Source: Plantago major (lineage: Eukaryota; Streptophyta; Magnoliopsida; Lamiales; Plantaginaceae). From it: a DNA stretch of 64,000 bases. The DNA is taken from positions 88,240,414 through 88,304,413 of the forward strand of contig CM048839.1 in the NCBI GenBank assembly GCA_026545765.1. Reading direction: 5' to 3'. Below the pieces are notes generated by a model, which was given only the letters and a program-made list of their open reading frames with translations, did no database searches and had not been told where the DNA came from. Both the position numbers and the translations under genes were made by a program. Positions 11,159-21,541 of the stretch are shown here, in pieces (the first letter of the stretch is position 1; every line of letters starts with the position of its first letter).

Positions 11159-13378
11159 ATGATGGTTACAGGAAGAATCAACTCGTCTGCATCCTCCTCC
11201 AAGTCTCGCTCCAGATTTCCGCTACAAGAAGACTCTCTTCCTCGTAAACGTTTCAAGGAAAATGTACGATTTCATCCCCTCTTTTTATAGCATATTCGTT
11301 TCAGATTATCTTCGTGTTTCTTTGGTCTGTATGTAAAGAATTTAGTTCGTGTAGACTTCAATTTTGTTACTCATTGTTGTTTTTCTCAGTAGTTGGACAA
11401 TTTGGATTCATTCTAATGTTTTGTGTTGAGGAACAATGTTATAAATTAGTAGTAGATAACTTTCACATCCCTAATTTGGTTTTTGAGAATTCCATCGATT
11501 CGTTCCTATTAGATCCTTGATGGATAGAAATAGATAATGTAGTCAACCGGGAAAAGTTGATTCTTCTTGTAGAATTTGATTTCCATCTCTGTAGGGGCGT
11601 TTCAGTAGTTATAAGGTTCTAGATTTTTGGGATGTTTGTTATAAGGGCATCTTTTTCTGGTTACAATGTGGATTGTTGTGTATGTGTTAACTCAATGTCC
11701 CTGTTAGTTACTGAACAAGCCGGTTTTTGCATCTTATACATGCTGTTTTTTTGTTTGCCACAGCTGGACCGCTTCATCCCTAATAGATCAGCAATGGATT
11801 TTGATTATGCAAACACTATGCTGACAGCACGTGATAACGGTAAGGAAAATACATCAACTATCTTTTCTCCATCCAGTCAGGCATACAGGAAGCGGCTCGC
11901 TGAAGTGTTCAACATCGATAGCAGTAGGAGGATTCTGGCCTTCAAGAATAAGCCACCTACTCCTGTGAAGGCTTTTCCAAGTGATTATATTTTGTCGCCT
12001 GTTCATCAGGTCAAACCGGCTAAGCCCCGCCGGCACATTCCTCAGGTTGGTGCTGTGATAATCTTGATTTATGTGCAAGTATATGTTCCATTTTGGGATG
12101 AATTGTTGACGTATTTTTCATGACCATATGCAGAAATCTGAGAGGACACTGGATGCACCTGATCTCGTGGATGATTTCTATTTGAACTTATTAGATTGGG
12201 GAAGCAGCAATGTCATTTCAATTGCTCTTGGAAGCACAGTATATTTGTGGGATGCTTCTGATGGAAGTACCTCGGAACTCGTTACTGTTGATGAGGAGTG
12301 TGGTCCAGTAACCAGTGTTAAATGGGCTCCTGATGGAAAGCACATTGCCCTTGGCCTTAACAACTCTGATGTTCAGCTGTGGGATTCGACTGTTAATAGA
12401 AGAGTGAGTGTCTTTTATATCTGTTGTCGCTGTTATTTTTCGTCCTCTTTCAGTTTTATGGATGTTTTTTTGACTTTTAGATCACTGAAACTAATACATA
12501 CTAGAAGCCTATTAAAAGAATACCTCAGAAGCAAATGTACTAATAACTATTACTACACTGCAGCTTAGAACCTTGAAGGGTGGCCACAGCTTGCGTGTTG
12601 GTGCATTGGACTGGAATAATCACATCTTGACTACTGGAGGAATGGATGGCCTGATTGTCAACAATGACGTTAGAGTAAGAGCTCACATTGTTAATACTTA
12701 TAAGGGACATCATCAAGAAGTTTGTGGGCTTAAATGGTCCACCTCCGGCCAACAGTTAGCAAGTGGTGGGAATGATAATCTTCTCCACATATGGGACAGA
12801 TCAGCGGCTTCTTCAAACACCCCCACTCGATGGCTTCACAGGTTCGAGGACCATATAGCTGCTGTAAAAGCACTTGCTTGGTGTCCTTTCCAGGCCAATC
12901 TGTTGGCCTCTGGTGGAGGTGCTGGTGACGACTGCCTAAAACTTTGGAACACGCACACTGGTGCATGCTTGAACTCTGTGAACACTGGATCACAGGTCTG
13001 TTCACTCCTGTGGAACCAGCACGAACGTGAACTTCTCAGTGGTCATGGTTTCACTGACAATCAGCTCACTCTGTGGAAATACCCTTCAATGGTGAAGCTA
13101 GCAGAGCTTTTTGGTCATACATCTAGAGTTCTGTTCATGACACAGGTACACACAATAGCAAGCATCAAGCGAACATTGCATTGTATTTGTTTGAAGTTGA
13201 CTATCCCTGACTTCATTTTTTGTTGTGTTTTCAGAGCCCAGATGGATGTACAGTAGCGTCTGCAGCAGGAGACGAAACACTGAGATTCTGGAATGTTTTT
13301 GGGACACCCAAAGTTACTAAGCCTTCTACTAAGGCGGTAGCCACAGAGCCTTTTGCTCAGTTGAACCAGATTCGATAA
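11159..13378 (+). CDS. CDC20: CDC20, activator of the anaphase-promoting complex (five exons)
   Basis: CDC20 is a WD40 co-activator of the APC/C E3 ubiquitin ligase. It recruits cyclin B and securin for destruction at the metaphase-anaphase transition and is the target of the spindle checkpoint. Exons by GT-AG sites and homology: 11159-11263, 11764-12045, 12134-12403, 12564-13145 and 13235-13378. All junctions are phase 0 and the product is 460 aa, close to the 457 aa I recall for Arabidopsis CDC20.1. Visible motifs are a KEN box (33-35), the C-box DRFIPNR (37-43), a second KEN (62-64), the RRHIPQ...[15 protein letters not shown] linker before the propeller, WD repeats from about 145 to 440 (for example HIWDRS and [11 protein letters not shown]), and the C-terminal Ile-Arg tail that docks on APC/C. 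Two adjacent ATGs open the frame; either could be the start. It looks intact and functional. The leader region has an MSA-like motif and a CT tract. FZR/CDH1 is less likely because the [16 protein letters not shown] and LNQIR segments fit CDC20. Confidence 0.95.
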
Positions 13379-13798
13379 GTTGCATGCCAATTCAATCGAT
13401 ACATCAATTCGCATGCCAAAGAGAATTGTGCAGACATCTACTCAGCTAACTGTAACTATATAAGCAGCAAATTCTTTGAATCTTTTTGTTAAGAAATTTC
13501 ACAATCTATATTGACTTTGCAGAAGTAAATAACTTGTTGTGACTTGATGGACCAACTATAATGTTTTCCTGTTCATATTGTAAATTGTTGAAAAAGCTTG
13601 TCTATGTAAACTATATTTGATTAAGTAGCATCCCTCGTGCGCATTAATAATATAAATTTCTATGTTTGTTTGTTTACCTCCACAAGTACTTTTATTCTCT
13701 TTTCTTGTTTATGGGAAACATTCTCCCCCCCCCCCCCCATATTGTGTGTGAATTAATCATATACCTGATTTATGAAATAATTTTCCTAAACCTATTTC
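13379..13798. other. CDC20 3' untranslated and intergenic DNA
   Basis: Holds the probable 3' UTR of CDC20, with no further coding signal. A run of 14 C lies at 13725-13738. The last eight bases (13791-13798) are the left target duplication of the adjacent MITE. Confidence 0.5.
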
Positions 13799-13938
13799 CA
13801 GGGGCGGACCCGGATTTCAACCTCGGGGGCGAAATTACATATATAAGGTTTTTCCGAGGATTACCTAAAATTTTCGAAAATATTACCTAAAAAAAAATTC
13901 CAAATTTTGGGGGGCGAACGCCCCCAGGTCCGCCCCTG
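13799..13938. mobile_element. 140-bp hAT-type MITE
   Basis: Terminal inverted repeats CAGGGGCGGACC and GGTCCGCCCCTG bound a 140-bp non-coding element. Eight-base flanks CCTATTTC (13791-13798) and CCGATTTC (13939-13946) match at 7 of 8 positions, as expected for a hAT target duplication. The termini share CAGGGGCGGA with the large hAT element at 49022, which belongs to a family that could mobilise it. It sits between CDC20 and DUF1218 gene 1. Confidence 0.85.
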
Positions 13939-14391
13939 CCGATTTCCGGCCGAGTTTCGGGTTCTATCTACCCCATTAATAAATGAGAGTATAGAATGAT
14001 GTTTTAAATTTCCACCCAAGCTTACACAAACGAATAGTCCTGTGCCTCATTTTGAAGATCAACATCCGAGGGAGGTCTATCCTTGCATGTGATGATGGTG
14101 GGACTGCTTTACAAGCAACTAAGTGTGGAAAAACAATGATGTTTCAACTTGCAAATTCTCTTTCCAAAGTAGGACAATTTTTAGATATTTTCATTCAAAT
14201 ATATTTCTAACCCCTTAGCTGAGGCAAAATACATGTATAGAACTATAGATTCAATTCAAATGAAAACTCTATACCAATCCAGAAACATGTAGTAAATACT
14301 ATTAACAAAAAGCTTTAATGGAAAACATGCAGTTCTACATCACAGTGTTTAAAACTCGAACAGGAGGTTGCCTCGTAAAGACTGATACCAG
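13939..14391. other. intergenic and 3' UTR of DUF1218 gene 1
   Basis: Contains the probable 3' untranslated region of the minus-strand DUF1218 gene and the start of intergenic DNA. No coding exon, repeat or RNA gene is recognised. Confidence 0.4.
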
Positions 14392-15920
14392 TTACACGAC
14401 TTGCCTCCTAGCGTAAGTGTCCTCGTGGACGAAAACAGAACCTTGCGCACCCTCTCTAGGAGGAAATTGAGGGTGTCCCATCGCGACACCAACCTGACTA
14501 TTAGGAATGTCTTTAATTGCTGAACTCAAGATGATATAATAGGTGAGTGCCATTGCGATACTTAGCAGTCCCAATATAGTCATTCCAGCAAAAACACCTG
14601 GCGCGACCACAGGACACTGCTGGTTGAAGTATGTGTTGTCTTGGTTATATGCAAAGCTGTCGTTCAGGAGAGCAGCTCCAAGCAGCACAAGGGACGCGAA
14701 AATGGACGCAAACCTGTATAATGTGGCACCAGGAAAAACTTCTTGTAATGAGAAACAAGCAATTTTGTATTACAATTCTCTTATCAAATCAAACAGTTTT
14801 ACATAAGTAGCCATAAATCTCGTTTGTTTGGTGCTTAAATGACCCACCCAGCTTGTCGTTTATATGATCGAGGGGAAATAAGTTTTACATGAATTAAGTA
14901 AAATCATCTTTTCACAACACTTTATACACACAACACAAGGTATTGAAGAAAAGATTTCCAATGAGAAATGTTTGACCAAGAAATCAAACACGTCAAGCAG
15001 AAACATGATTTTTTTTTTTTTTTGAAAAGTAGTTCCTTTATTCAAACACACAAACTATCATACAAGGCATGATCCCGGATGGAAACAACTTCCCTAGTTG
15101 TTCCCTCCCAAGCAGAAACATGAGTTAAAAGTCCTTGTTGAGTTAAGATTCATCTCACAAGCAATCTACTCCCTCCATCCACCCAATTTCTACTTACCGC
15201 ATTCTATTTTGAAACATCCCAATTTCAAATTCGAGATGTAAATCTATCTTCTACTTTATTCACTTTTAATTCAATATCTCACTACTTTATTCACTTTATT
15301 TTATACTTTATCACAATTTCTCATACTTTATTCAATCTTCTGCCAGGTTCGCAGACACAGTCAAGTTGAATGGAAACATTGATCATAAAAAGTTGAAGAG
15401 GATGGAATTGTACCAAGATATAACAAAGAAGACTAGTGCAAGAGTCCAACAAGAGGATGATCTCTGAGGTCCTTTGGAGCAGCAACAAGTGCATCTACTT
15501 GCAGCACTGATTGTAATTTGAGCAATTATGAGAGATGCAGCTGCTGTTATTCCAAGTCCATATGCAGCACTTCTTGGATATGAACACGTACTCCTTCCCA
15601 AATTTACATTCTGCACAATCACCTCATTAATTACAACAAATTATCCAATCCAAATAAAGGAGAGTATTCTAAAGTGTAGAAAGATGATTAAGGCAGAGCG
15701 GAAGTGTCACAAAAAAGTGAAATTGATACACTTCTACTCGGTCTATATCAATTCCCTAACAAGAAAAACATGATTGATTCATTGATGAGTAGTTAAAACC
15801 AAGATTAAGAAGTAGAAAAAGTACCTTGACTCTAGTACCCTCAGCAGCAAAGCCAGTAATAGCACAAATAATGCCCAAAATAATCACCACAAAGCAGATT
15901 ACTTTTACATTTCTCTCCAT
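14392..15920 (-). CDS. DUF1218 membrane protein, copy 1 (three exons)
   Basis: DUF1218 proteins are small plant membrane proteins of the ER and plasma membrane. Members include Arabidopsis MWL (modifying wall lignin) and VCC/DEAL proteins and cotton fiber protein Fb34; the biochemical role is unknown. Exons on -: 15920-15825, 15610-15414 and 14713-14392, giving 204 aa. Introns are 214 and 700 bp, with phases 0 and 2. Residues 1-26 (MERNVKVICFVV...) form the first hydrophobic segment or signal anchor. Further membrane spans are seen at about 50-70, 87-110 and 130-155. Typical are the S..YPRSAAYGLG entry to span 2, the Cys-rich RCTCCC loop, a conserved LLND after span 3, and the C-terminal YARRQVV. 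A TATA-like TTTATATAAT lies on - at 16000-15991, about 75 bp from the ATG. Intron 2 carries a LINE-tail retroposon. Exon 1 and 2 lengths equal those of the copy at 58466-62880. I see no disabling change, and expression is likely. Confidence 0.9.
15009..15108 (-). mobile_element. 5'-truncated LINE-type retroposon in DUF1218 intron 2
   Basis: A 100-bp insert ends in a 17-18-base poly(A) on the minus strand (poly-T at its left edge). It is flanked by perfect 15-bp target duplications, CAAGCAGAAACATGA, at 14994-15008 and 15109-15123. The AATAAAGGAACTACTTTTC just before the tail resembles LINE 3' ends, and the insertion mechanism is clearly target-primed reverse transcription. It could also be a processed fragment of another transcript. 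It lies in the same orientation as the host gene. Confidence 0.85.
15167..15345. mobile_element. possible Stowaway-type MITE fragment
   Basis: CTACTCCCTCCATCCACCC at 15167 resembles the CTCCCTCCGTCC terminus of Stowaway (Tc1/mariner) MITEs and is followed by A/T-rich low-complexity sequence. I find no matching inverted terminus on the right, so at best this is a decayed or truncated copy. It lies in intron 2 of DUF1218 gene 1. Confidence 0.3.
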
Positions 15921-17207
15921 TTCTTCTCTCTCTTTCTGGAAACTGTTGTCTTGTTTGAATGATATGTGCTATGGAATTGTAGTATATTATATTATATAAA
16001 GTATGTATAATGTTTTGTCGGAAGAAAAATAATGATTTGTAAGTCTATCCTTTAGCTGGATTAACAAGTCTATAGATGGTTAAGTGGATGAAGCAAGCTA
16101 TTTCTAATGGTGTTCTGAAAAAAAAAAAAACACTACTGGTGGACTAGTATTCTACACGCAAAAGAGTAGCAACAGTTGACCCCAGTCATACACTATTATC
16201 ACACTTTGCCCCCACAGTGTTTGCAATTGCACATTTTACCCCAACTTTTGAGGGTTTAGATATCGAACCTCTATGTTTTGACCCGTTCCATATAAACTGA
16301 ATTTTTGGTGGTAAAAAACTTTAGTAACATAATTCTTCTCTCTGGAATTTTTTTTTATATTCCGAGCGCAAATCCACGTCCCCAGCTTGCGAGCTTCACT
16401 AATTCTCGACCTATGCTTTCTTAGTTCTCGAATTAAATTTTCTTAGTTCATCATTGAAGAATTTTAGGAATAAAATGTCAATTTTCAGGATCTCATTTTT
16501 TATAAGGGATTGTTAAAATGATTTGAACATAACAAACTTAAGATTTCTTATTTTAGCACCTTATAGGTGGTCGAAAACAATGAAAATACGAAAAATTAAA
16601 GTAGAAATTTCAGCTATTAAAATTATGATATAATTTGAGTAGTAAATATCATAATATGTTTGAATATAAAACTAGAATATCTACAATTTTTTTTTATAAG
16701 TTTTCTTTAAAACAATACAGGTATAAAATTATAATTTATATTTAATTATATACTACAACAACCACTCTATATACGCTTCCGCTCTCAAATATTTTGGATT
16801 TGACGAATTCTCGCTCTCGCTTCCGTTTCCGCTCATGTGATCGAATTTGTGACTAAGGTCAAAACATCACTGAGTTCACAGGACTTCTAGTGGTATTTTC
16901 AGTACTTTACTTTCATTATCAATGAAGATACAATTTCTTCTACTTACATAAAAAAAAATCCATATATACCACTATATATTTGAATCAAATTGAGAATTAA
17001 AATCTACTCATAAAATAAAATGGTCTGTAGATAACATTTTCCCATTAACCCAAGAAAGGTAAAGTCTACAAATACAAACATCGGGGTCTAAACTCGTACT
17101 AGGCTTGGGTTCGAAGGTCGGATCCAATGATTCTGGGAGAACTATATAGTGATACACGTGAGGGCTTGGAAGTTAATATGTACGGACCGAATTTTACACT
17201 TACTTAT
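15921..17207. other. promoter of DUF1218 gene 1 and gene-free A/T-rich DNA
   Basis: The right edge of the gene's promoter, with a TATA-like box at 15991-16000, grades into A/T-rich sequence. No convincing exon, RNA gene or structured repeat is seen. Confidence 0.4.
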
Positions 17208-17596
17208 ACTAGTACTAACCCGTTGCGATGCCACGATATAATTTACTTTTAATAATAAATAAAAAGAGGGGGACAAAATAAATTAATCGACAAAATAAGA
17301 TAGCCAAACATCTTTGTGTAGAATATATATTTTGAGGTTGCTTGATAAGCAACGTTGATCGTGGTGTCCTTATTCTTCATTCAATACTATATCACTGAGT
17401 AATTTTTTTATGATAACTATAGACTATGTAAAATACGACTATCATGACAGATATGCTTTGAAAGGGGTAGGATTCAATCGAACCCGTTCAGTACCCAACG
17501 GGTTGATAATGTATATATATATATATATATGTATATATATGTGTATATATATGTGTGTATATATATATATGTGTGTGTATATATATATCTATATAT

Positions 17597-17630
<34 letters not shown>

Positions 17631-18265
17631 CGTATCCTCTACCCGTACGTAACCCTTTAATTAGTACTCTCTCTAGTCAGCTTCCTAGCTTTCCTTATTT
17701 TGTGTACCACTACAAACTTTCCTAAGCTTAATTAGGAAACTTTTTATGCCACCCATTAATTCTATATTATTCATCTTTCCTACTTCAACATCACTTTCTT
17801 CATTCTCTCTCTCATACTTCGTCAACATATATAATACCCCACACAAATCAATATATTATTATTTTCCCTTAATTGAAGAGAAAGTAGCCTTATGAAGTTT
17901 TCATTAATTGGACCGGAGGGTGTAACTGATAAATGTTTTTAAAAAATGTATTCCTCAAACCCGAAGAAAAATAAAATACAAAACTGTATAACACAATTGG
18001 TTCCCAACAATGGTATGTGGTCCCCACCCTACACACACACTTATTATTTTTATAAATAATTTCACATGATACGGTGCTTTATTTGGCACCCATCCCCAAC
18101 ACCCCTCCCCCAAAAATATGTACTTTTTATTAACTTAACCATAAATGTTTCGGTTTAGGTATTGTTACAAATGTATGGAACATGTTCGAGTTTATGCCCG
18201 ATCCTGACATGAATGTCATTATTATTTGATAGAGTTTGATAGACCCGCTTATAAGTAATGTATAC
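17208..18265 (+). repeat. unclassified dispersed repeat, copy A
   Basis: Begins TAGTACTAACCCGTTGCGATG and shares a series of blocks, in the same order, with 18690-19195. Shared blocks include the ACTTTTAATAAT...GACAAAATAAATT region, AACCCGTTCAGTACCCAACGG (17479-17499) and a later ATAAATGTTTCGG...TTGTTACA...GTTCGAGT block. A microsatellite and other sequence have expanded this copy. Boundaries are approximate, and neither terminal repeats nor a protein could be identified. Confidence 0.5.
17511..17632. repeat. TA/TG/CA microsatellite with hairpin symmetry
   Basis: Alternating (TA)n, (TG)n and (TA)n, then (AC)n and (TA)n. The TGTGTG and ACACAC arms are inverted about a centre near 17590, so the tract can fold on itself. 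It lies inside repeat copy A; open frames through it are artefacts. Confidence 0.9.
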
Positions 18266-18689
18266 GTAATACCCAAATAGTAAGATATAGTAAGATAACC
18301 TCAATGGTGTTCTGACTCTTAATTGTAATTATACATAGTAAACACGTATAGAAAAATAGTTTATCATTTATACACATGATGTGAAATTTAATATTATATA
18401 TGATTTTTTCTAACTAAGGTTTGACGGTACTCGAAGATGTATTAAAATGCAAATTTCTTGAATCAAAACTCACCATAGAATACAAACTAACACAACTTTA
18501 AACGTTCTCTCATGTTAAAACATTATAAGGTTATATAAGTTGCATCATTGTAAATTTGGATCATCTTAGTAGTTTTCCTTAGATATATAATCCACTCCAT
18601 CAACATATATTTATTGTACCAAAATGTTTTAATTCAGTTGAACATGTACCCTTAAACTAATTCTCATGATAACTATGACTTAAATAAGT

Positions 18690-19195
18690 ATAGTACTAAC
18701 CATGACGATACTTTATAGTTTAATTTTAATAATGTATAAAAGGGATAAAATAAATTGACCGAGATAATTAGAGTATGAAACTAATAGCAGTTATATGAGT
18801 CTCGTATATAGGCTTTTAAACGGGTGAGGTACAACCCGACCTCAACCCATTCAGCACCCAACAGGTTGATACCTAATACTCTTTTATCGGTCCTTTACCC
18901 ATACCTTACCCGTTAATTAGTGATGGGTACGGGTTTGGAAAAAATGAACCCGTCCAACTCGAAACCCCAAACCACCCCTCCCCCATCCCCGCAAAAGTTT
19001 TTATTGCACTATTTTAATCATAAACTATGGTGTGGGCTGCATATTTTATCAAGTTGTCGATTTTTAGGTCTTGTTACATGTACGAACGGGTTCGAGTATA
19101 GATCCGATTAGAACCCACAAATTTATTTTGAGCAGTTATTGTGCAGGTTTGCTTCGAGTTGGATAGAGCCCTATGCATTTATAAGCCTATTAATA
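18690..19195 (+). repeat. unclassified dispersed repeat, copy B
   Basis: A diverged and shorter relative of 17208-18265 in the same orientation. Shared blocks are TAGTACTAACC..GACGATA, CCATTCAGCACCCAACAGG, the TTAATCATAAAC block, and a TGTTACATGTACGAACGGG stretch leading to GATAGAGCC. The identity of the family is unknown to me. Edges are approximate. Confidence 0.45.
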
Positions 19196-19888
19196 GACTA
19201 AGGAATCGTAGGAGCTAGATGAAGAAGAAGAGTTATGAATAATTGGTGGTTTGCTGATTTTTGGTGAGAATGGATTAGGATGAGAATGAGGAATAGAGAT
19301 GAGACGATGAAGATAATAAATTGTTAGGGTTCAGAATAAATGAGAGTATATGTCCAAAAACTTGATTGAATGAAGTAGTGTATAACTAATTAGAAATTTG
19401 GTGATTTAGGAAAATTTGTTTAAGATTTTAATTTTCCTTTGTGGAATATAATGCCTATATTAAGTATATATATAACATGACTACGTGTATGATGGAATAA
19501 CAGTTAAATTATCAAAGTCATTGTTTAGGCTTTGTCAAAGGATCTTCGGGCTGGATCAAATTTATATCAGATTAGCCGGAAGTGTCAGCTATATACCGAA
19601 ACGAACATCAGATGCGCATTCATTAGATTTAGATCGGGTCGGATTGAACCATATCCATAAAAATCTATTGAGATTACCTCATTGTCAGAAGAGACTTTAG
19701 TAGCTCATTATTAAGAAACCCAATGAGAAACCACCACACAATCTCATGAAGCTATAAATTTGTGTGGTAATATTCCTGTGAAACACAATTGTAAAATCTC
19801 ATTTTACACAATTATGAGTCTAAATTGTTGCGACATAATCATATAAAATTATTTCACTTTAATACTCATCTAAACTCCAGTCTGATCC
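19196..19888. other. gene-free DNA
   Basis: A/T-rich sequence with no recognised gene, RNA or repeat. A + frame at 19485-19700 has no similarity I recognise and is treated as chance. Confidence 0.4.
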
Positions 19889-20010
19889 AGAAGGGCCCTG
19901 GCCATGGAGACCCTAAGAAATCAGTTTCATTCTAATGCAATATAAGAAGGGTTCTTGGCCATGGAGACCCTAAGAAATCAGTTTCATTCTCATACAATAT
20001 AAGAAGGGTG
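19889..20010 (+). repeat. 56-57-bp tandem repeat, 2.2 copies
   Basis: Units start at 19889, 19945 and 20002 (partial). Each begins AGAAGGG and contains GGCCATGGAGACCCTAAG and CAGTTTCATTCT. The two full units are nearly identical. No function is evident. Confidence 0.85.
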
Positions 20011-20497
20011 TAAGAACGTCCACGAATGAAGATACTTCAACTCTGCCTTCTTCCTTTTTCTATCTCCATTTCCTCATATGTTCCTCCATTTTGTCACCCA
20101 AGGCAATTGGACGCAACCCTTTTCGGCCTCTTCCTGAGGGATTCACCCCTTCCCTTTCCAGTGCACGTAGTGAATCCGATCCGCACCGGCTGTTAGTGAA
20201 GAGATTGACATGACTGAGAGATTGACATTGGTAAAGAATCAATATTGATAGAAGAAAAGAATCGGAAAAGATTTAGTTGCCTCTACTAATACTAATGGAA
20301 TTTTTAAAAGTTAGTACACATGCCCATATAGCAGTTAACATAATTTTTGGGGATATAACTTCCTAAGATCTATTATTATTGGTTCCTCCAGATGAGATTA
20401 ATATAGCTCAACACTTATCTCAGTTTTCGTTATTTACATGTTTCTTAAGTGTATATTCTTTCGTTAACATATTTCAAACGACCATGCGGGTACCCCG
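20011..20497. other. gene-free DNA left of the second gypsy element
   Basis: No recognised gene or repeat. A 60-codon minus-strand frame at 20060-20242 has no family resemblance and is left out as chance. Confidence 0.4.
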
Positions 20498-21541
20498 TGT
20501 TAAAGAATGCCCCAAAACCAAATTAACGATTTTTGACCTTTTCAACTGATTCTTCGAAATCACTGCATAACAGACCGTGTCTAATAAGAACTCTTGACAC
20601 TTTTACTTTCGATTAGACCTGTCTATTGTCCGGTGATTTGAGCAGGATCAGTCTTTGGTAAGGGGAACTCGACACTTTTACTTTTATTTTCTCAGATTAT
20701 AGTATATATGTATGTTTTAAGATTTGAACAAATAACTTATGGTTATTATATCAAGATATGGGACTTGATATAATAGTCTATTCAAAACGGATCAAGTATG
20801 TAAATCCCTAAAGCGATTTTATAATGCATATGATAAGTGTGGAAAATGTTACTACAAGTTGATAAAAGTACTGTTTTAGCTCTCGCCATTTCCACGCCTG
20901 CATCGACCTCCGCTGAGGGTTTATTCGCATAGAAGTACTTCCATCATATTGTTCCTTTCCGCTGGGAACTACCGTTATTGTTTCCGCTTAGGAAACCACG
21001 TTATCAAGTATGTATGCCATCTTCCCTGCCACGGGATCTAATAGTGGCCTAGAGTAAATCTGACTGAGCTAAATTAATTATGTTACTGTTTCGTCAAAAT
21101 GCACTGTGATATGAATTTCTGGATATGTTAAATATATGTTGTGTATATATGTATGCATGTTTTATCGCATCGCTGATCCGGTAAAAGTGCCGTGAGCTCA
21201 CCACACCATTTTTTTCGCATTTACCACAGGACGAGTAAAGTTAGACATTTGCTTGGAGTTTCGAGTTTAGCTATTGTAGGATTTCCCTTTTGTTCAGACC
21301 TGGCTGTTTAGTTCTCTTTGAGTTTCGAGACTTGTAGTTTTTGCAGCCCTTTGTTATTTCAGTTTAGAGTCGCTCTGATACTGTAGTTTTGGATACAGCT
21401 TTTAAAGTCTTTGTTTTCGCTTTTGTTCTACTTATGTTATTATTTATGAGGCTTCGTGTTGGCGTAAGACCATCTTACGATACACGGCCGGTCGCGTCTT
21501 GAAAAGGTCAAAAATCGTTAATTTGGTTTTGGGGTGTGACA
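20498..21541 (+). repeat. 5' LTR of the second gypsy element, with 36-bp inverted ends
   Basis: About 1.04 kb, starting TGTTAAAG and ending GGGGTGTGACA next to the primer-binding site. A perfect 36-bp inverted repeat joins 20510-20545 (CCCCAAAACCAAATTAACGA...) to 21499-21534. Inverted LTR ends of the form CCCC...GGGG are common in Tekay-type elements, but this one is unusually long. The left boundary is set by TG and symmetry and could be off by several bases. Confidence 0.75.

Noticed and set aside
12730-13414. Minus-strand frames opposite CDC20
   Set aside because: They are shadows of the WD40 exons, and CDC20 is supported by splice sites and conserved motifs.
20510-21534. A DNA transposon or MITE defined by the 36-bp inverted repeats
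   Set aside because: The right arm is followed by GTGTGACA and a tRNA-Met-type primer site and then gag, so it is an LTR; no MITE-type target duplication is seen.
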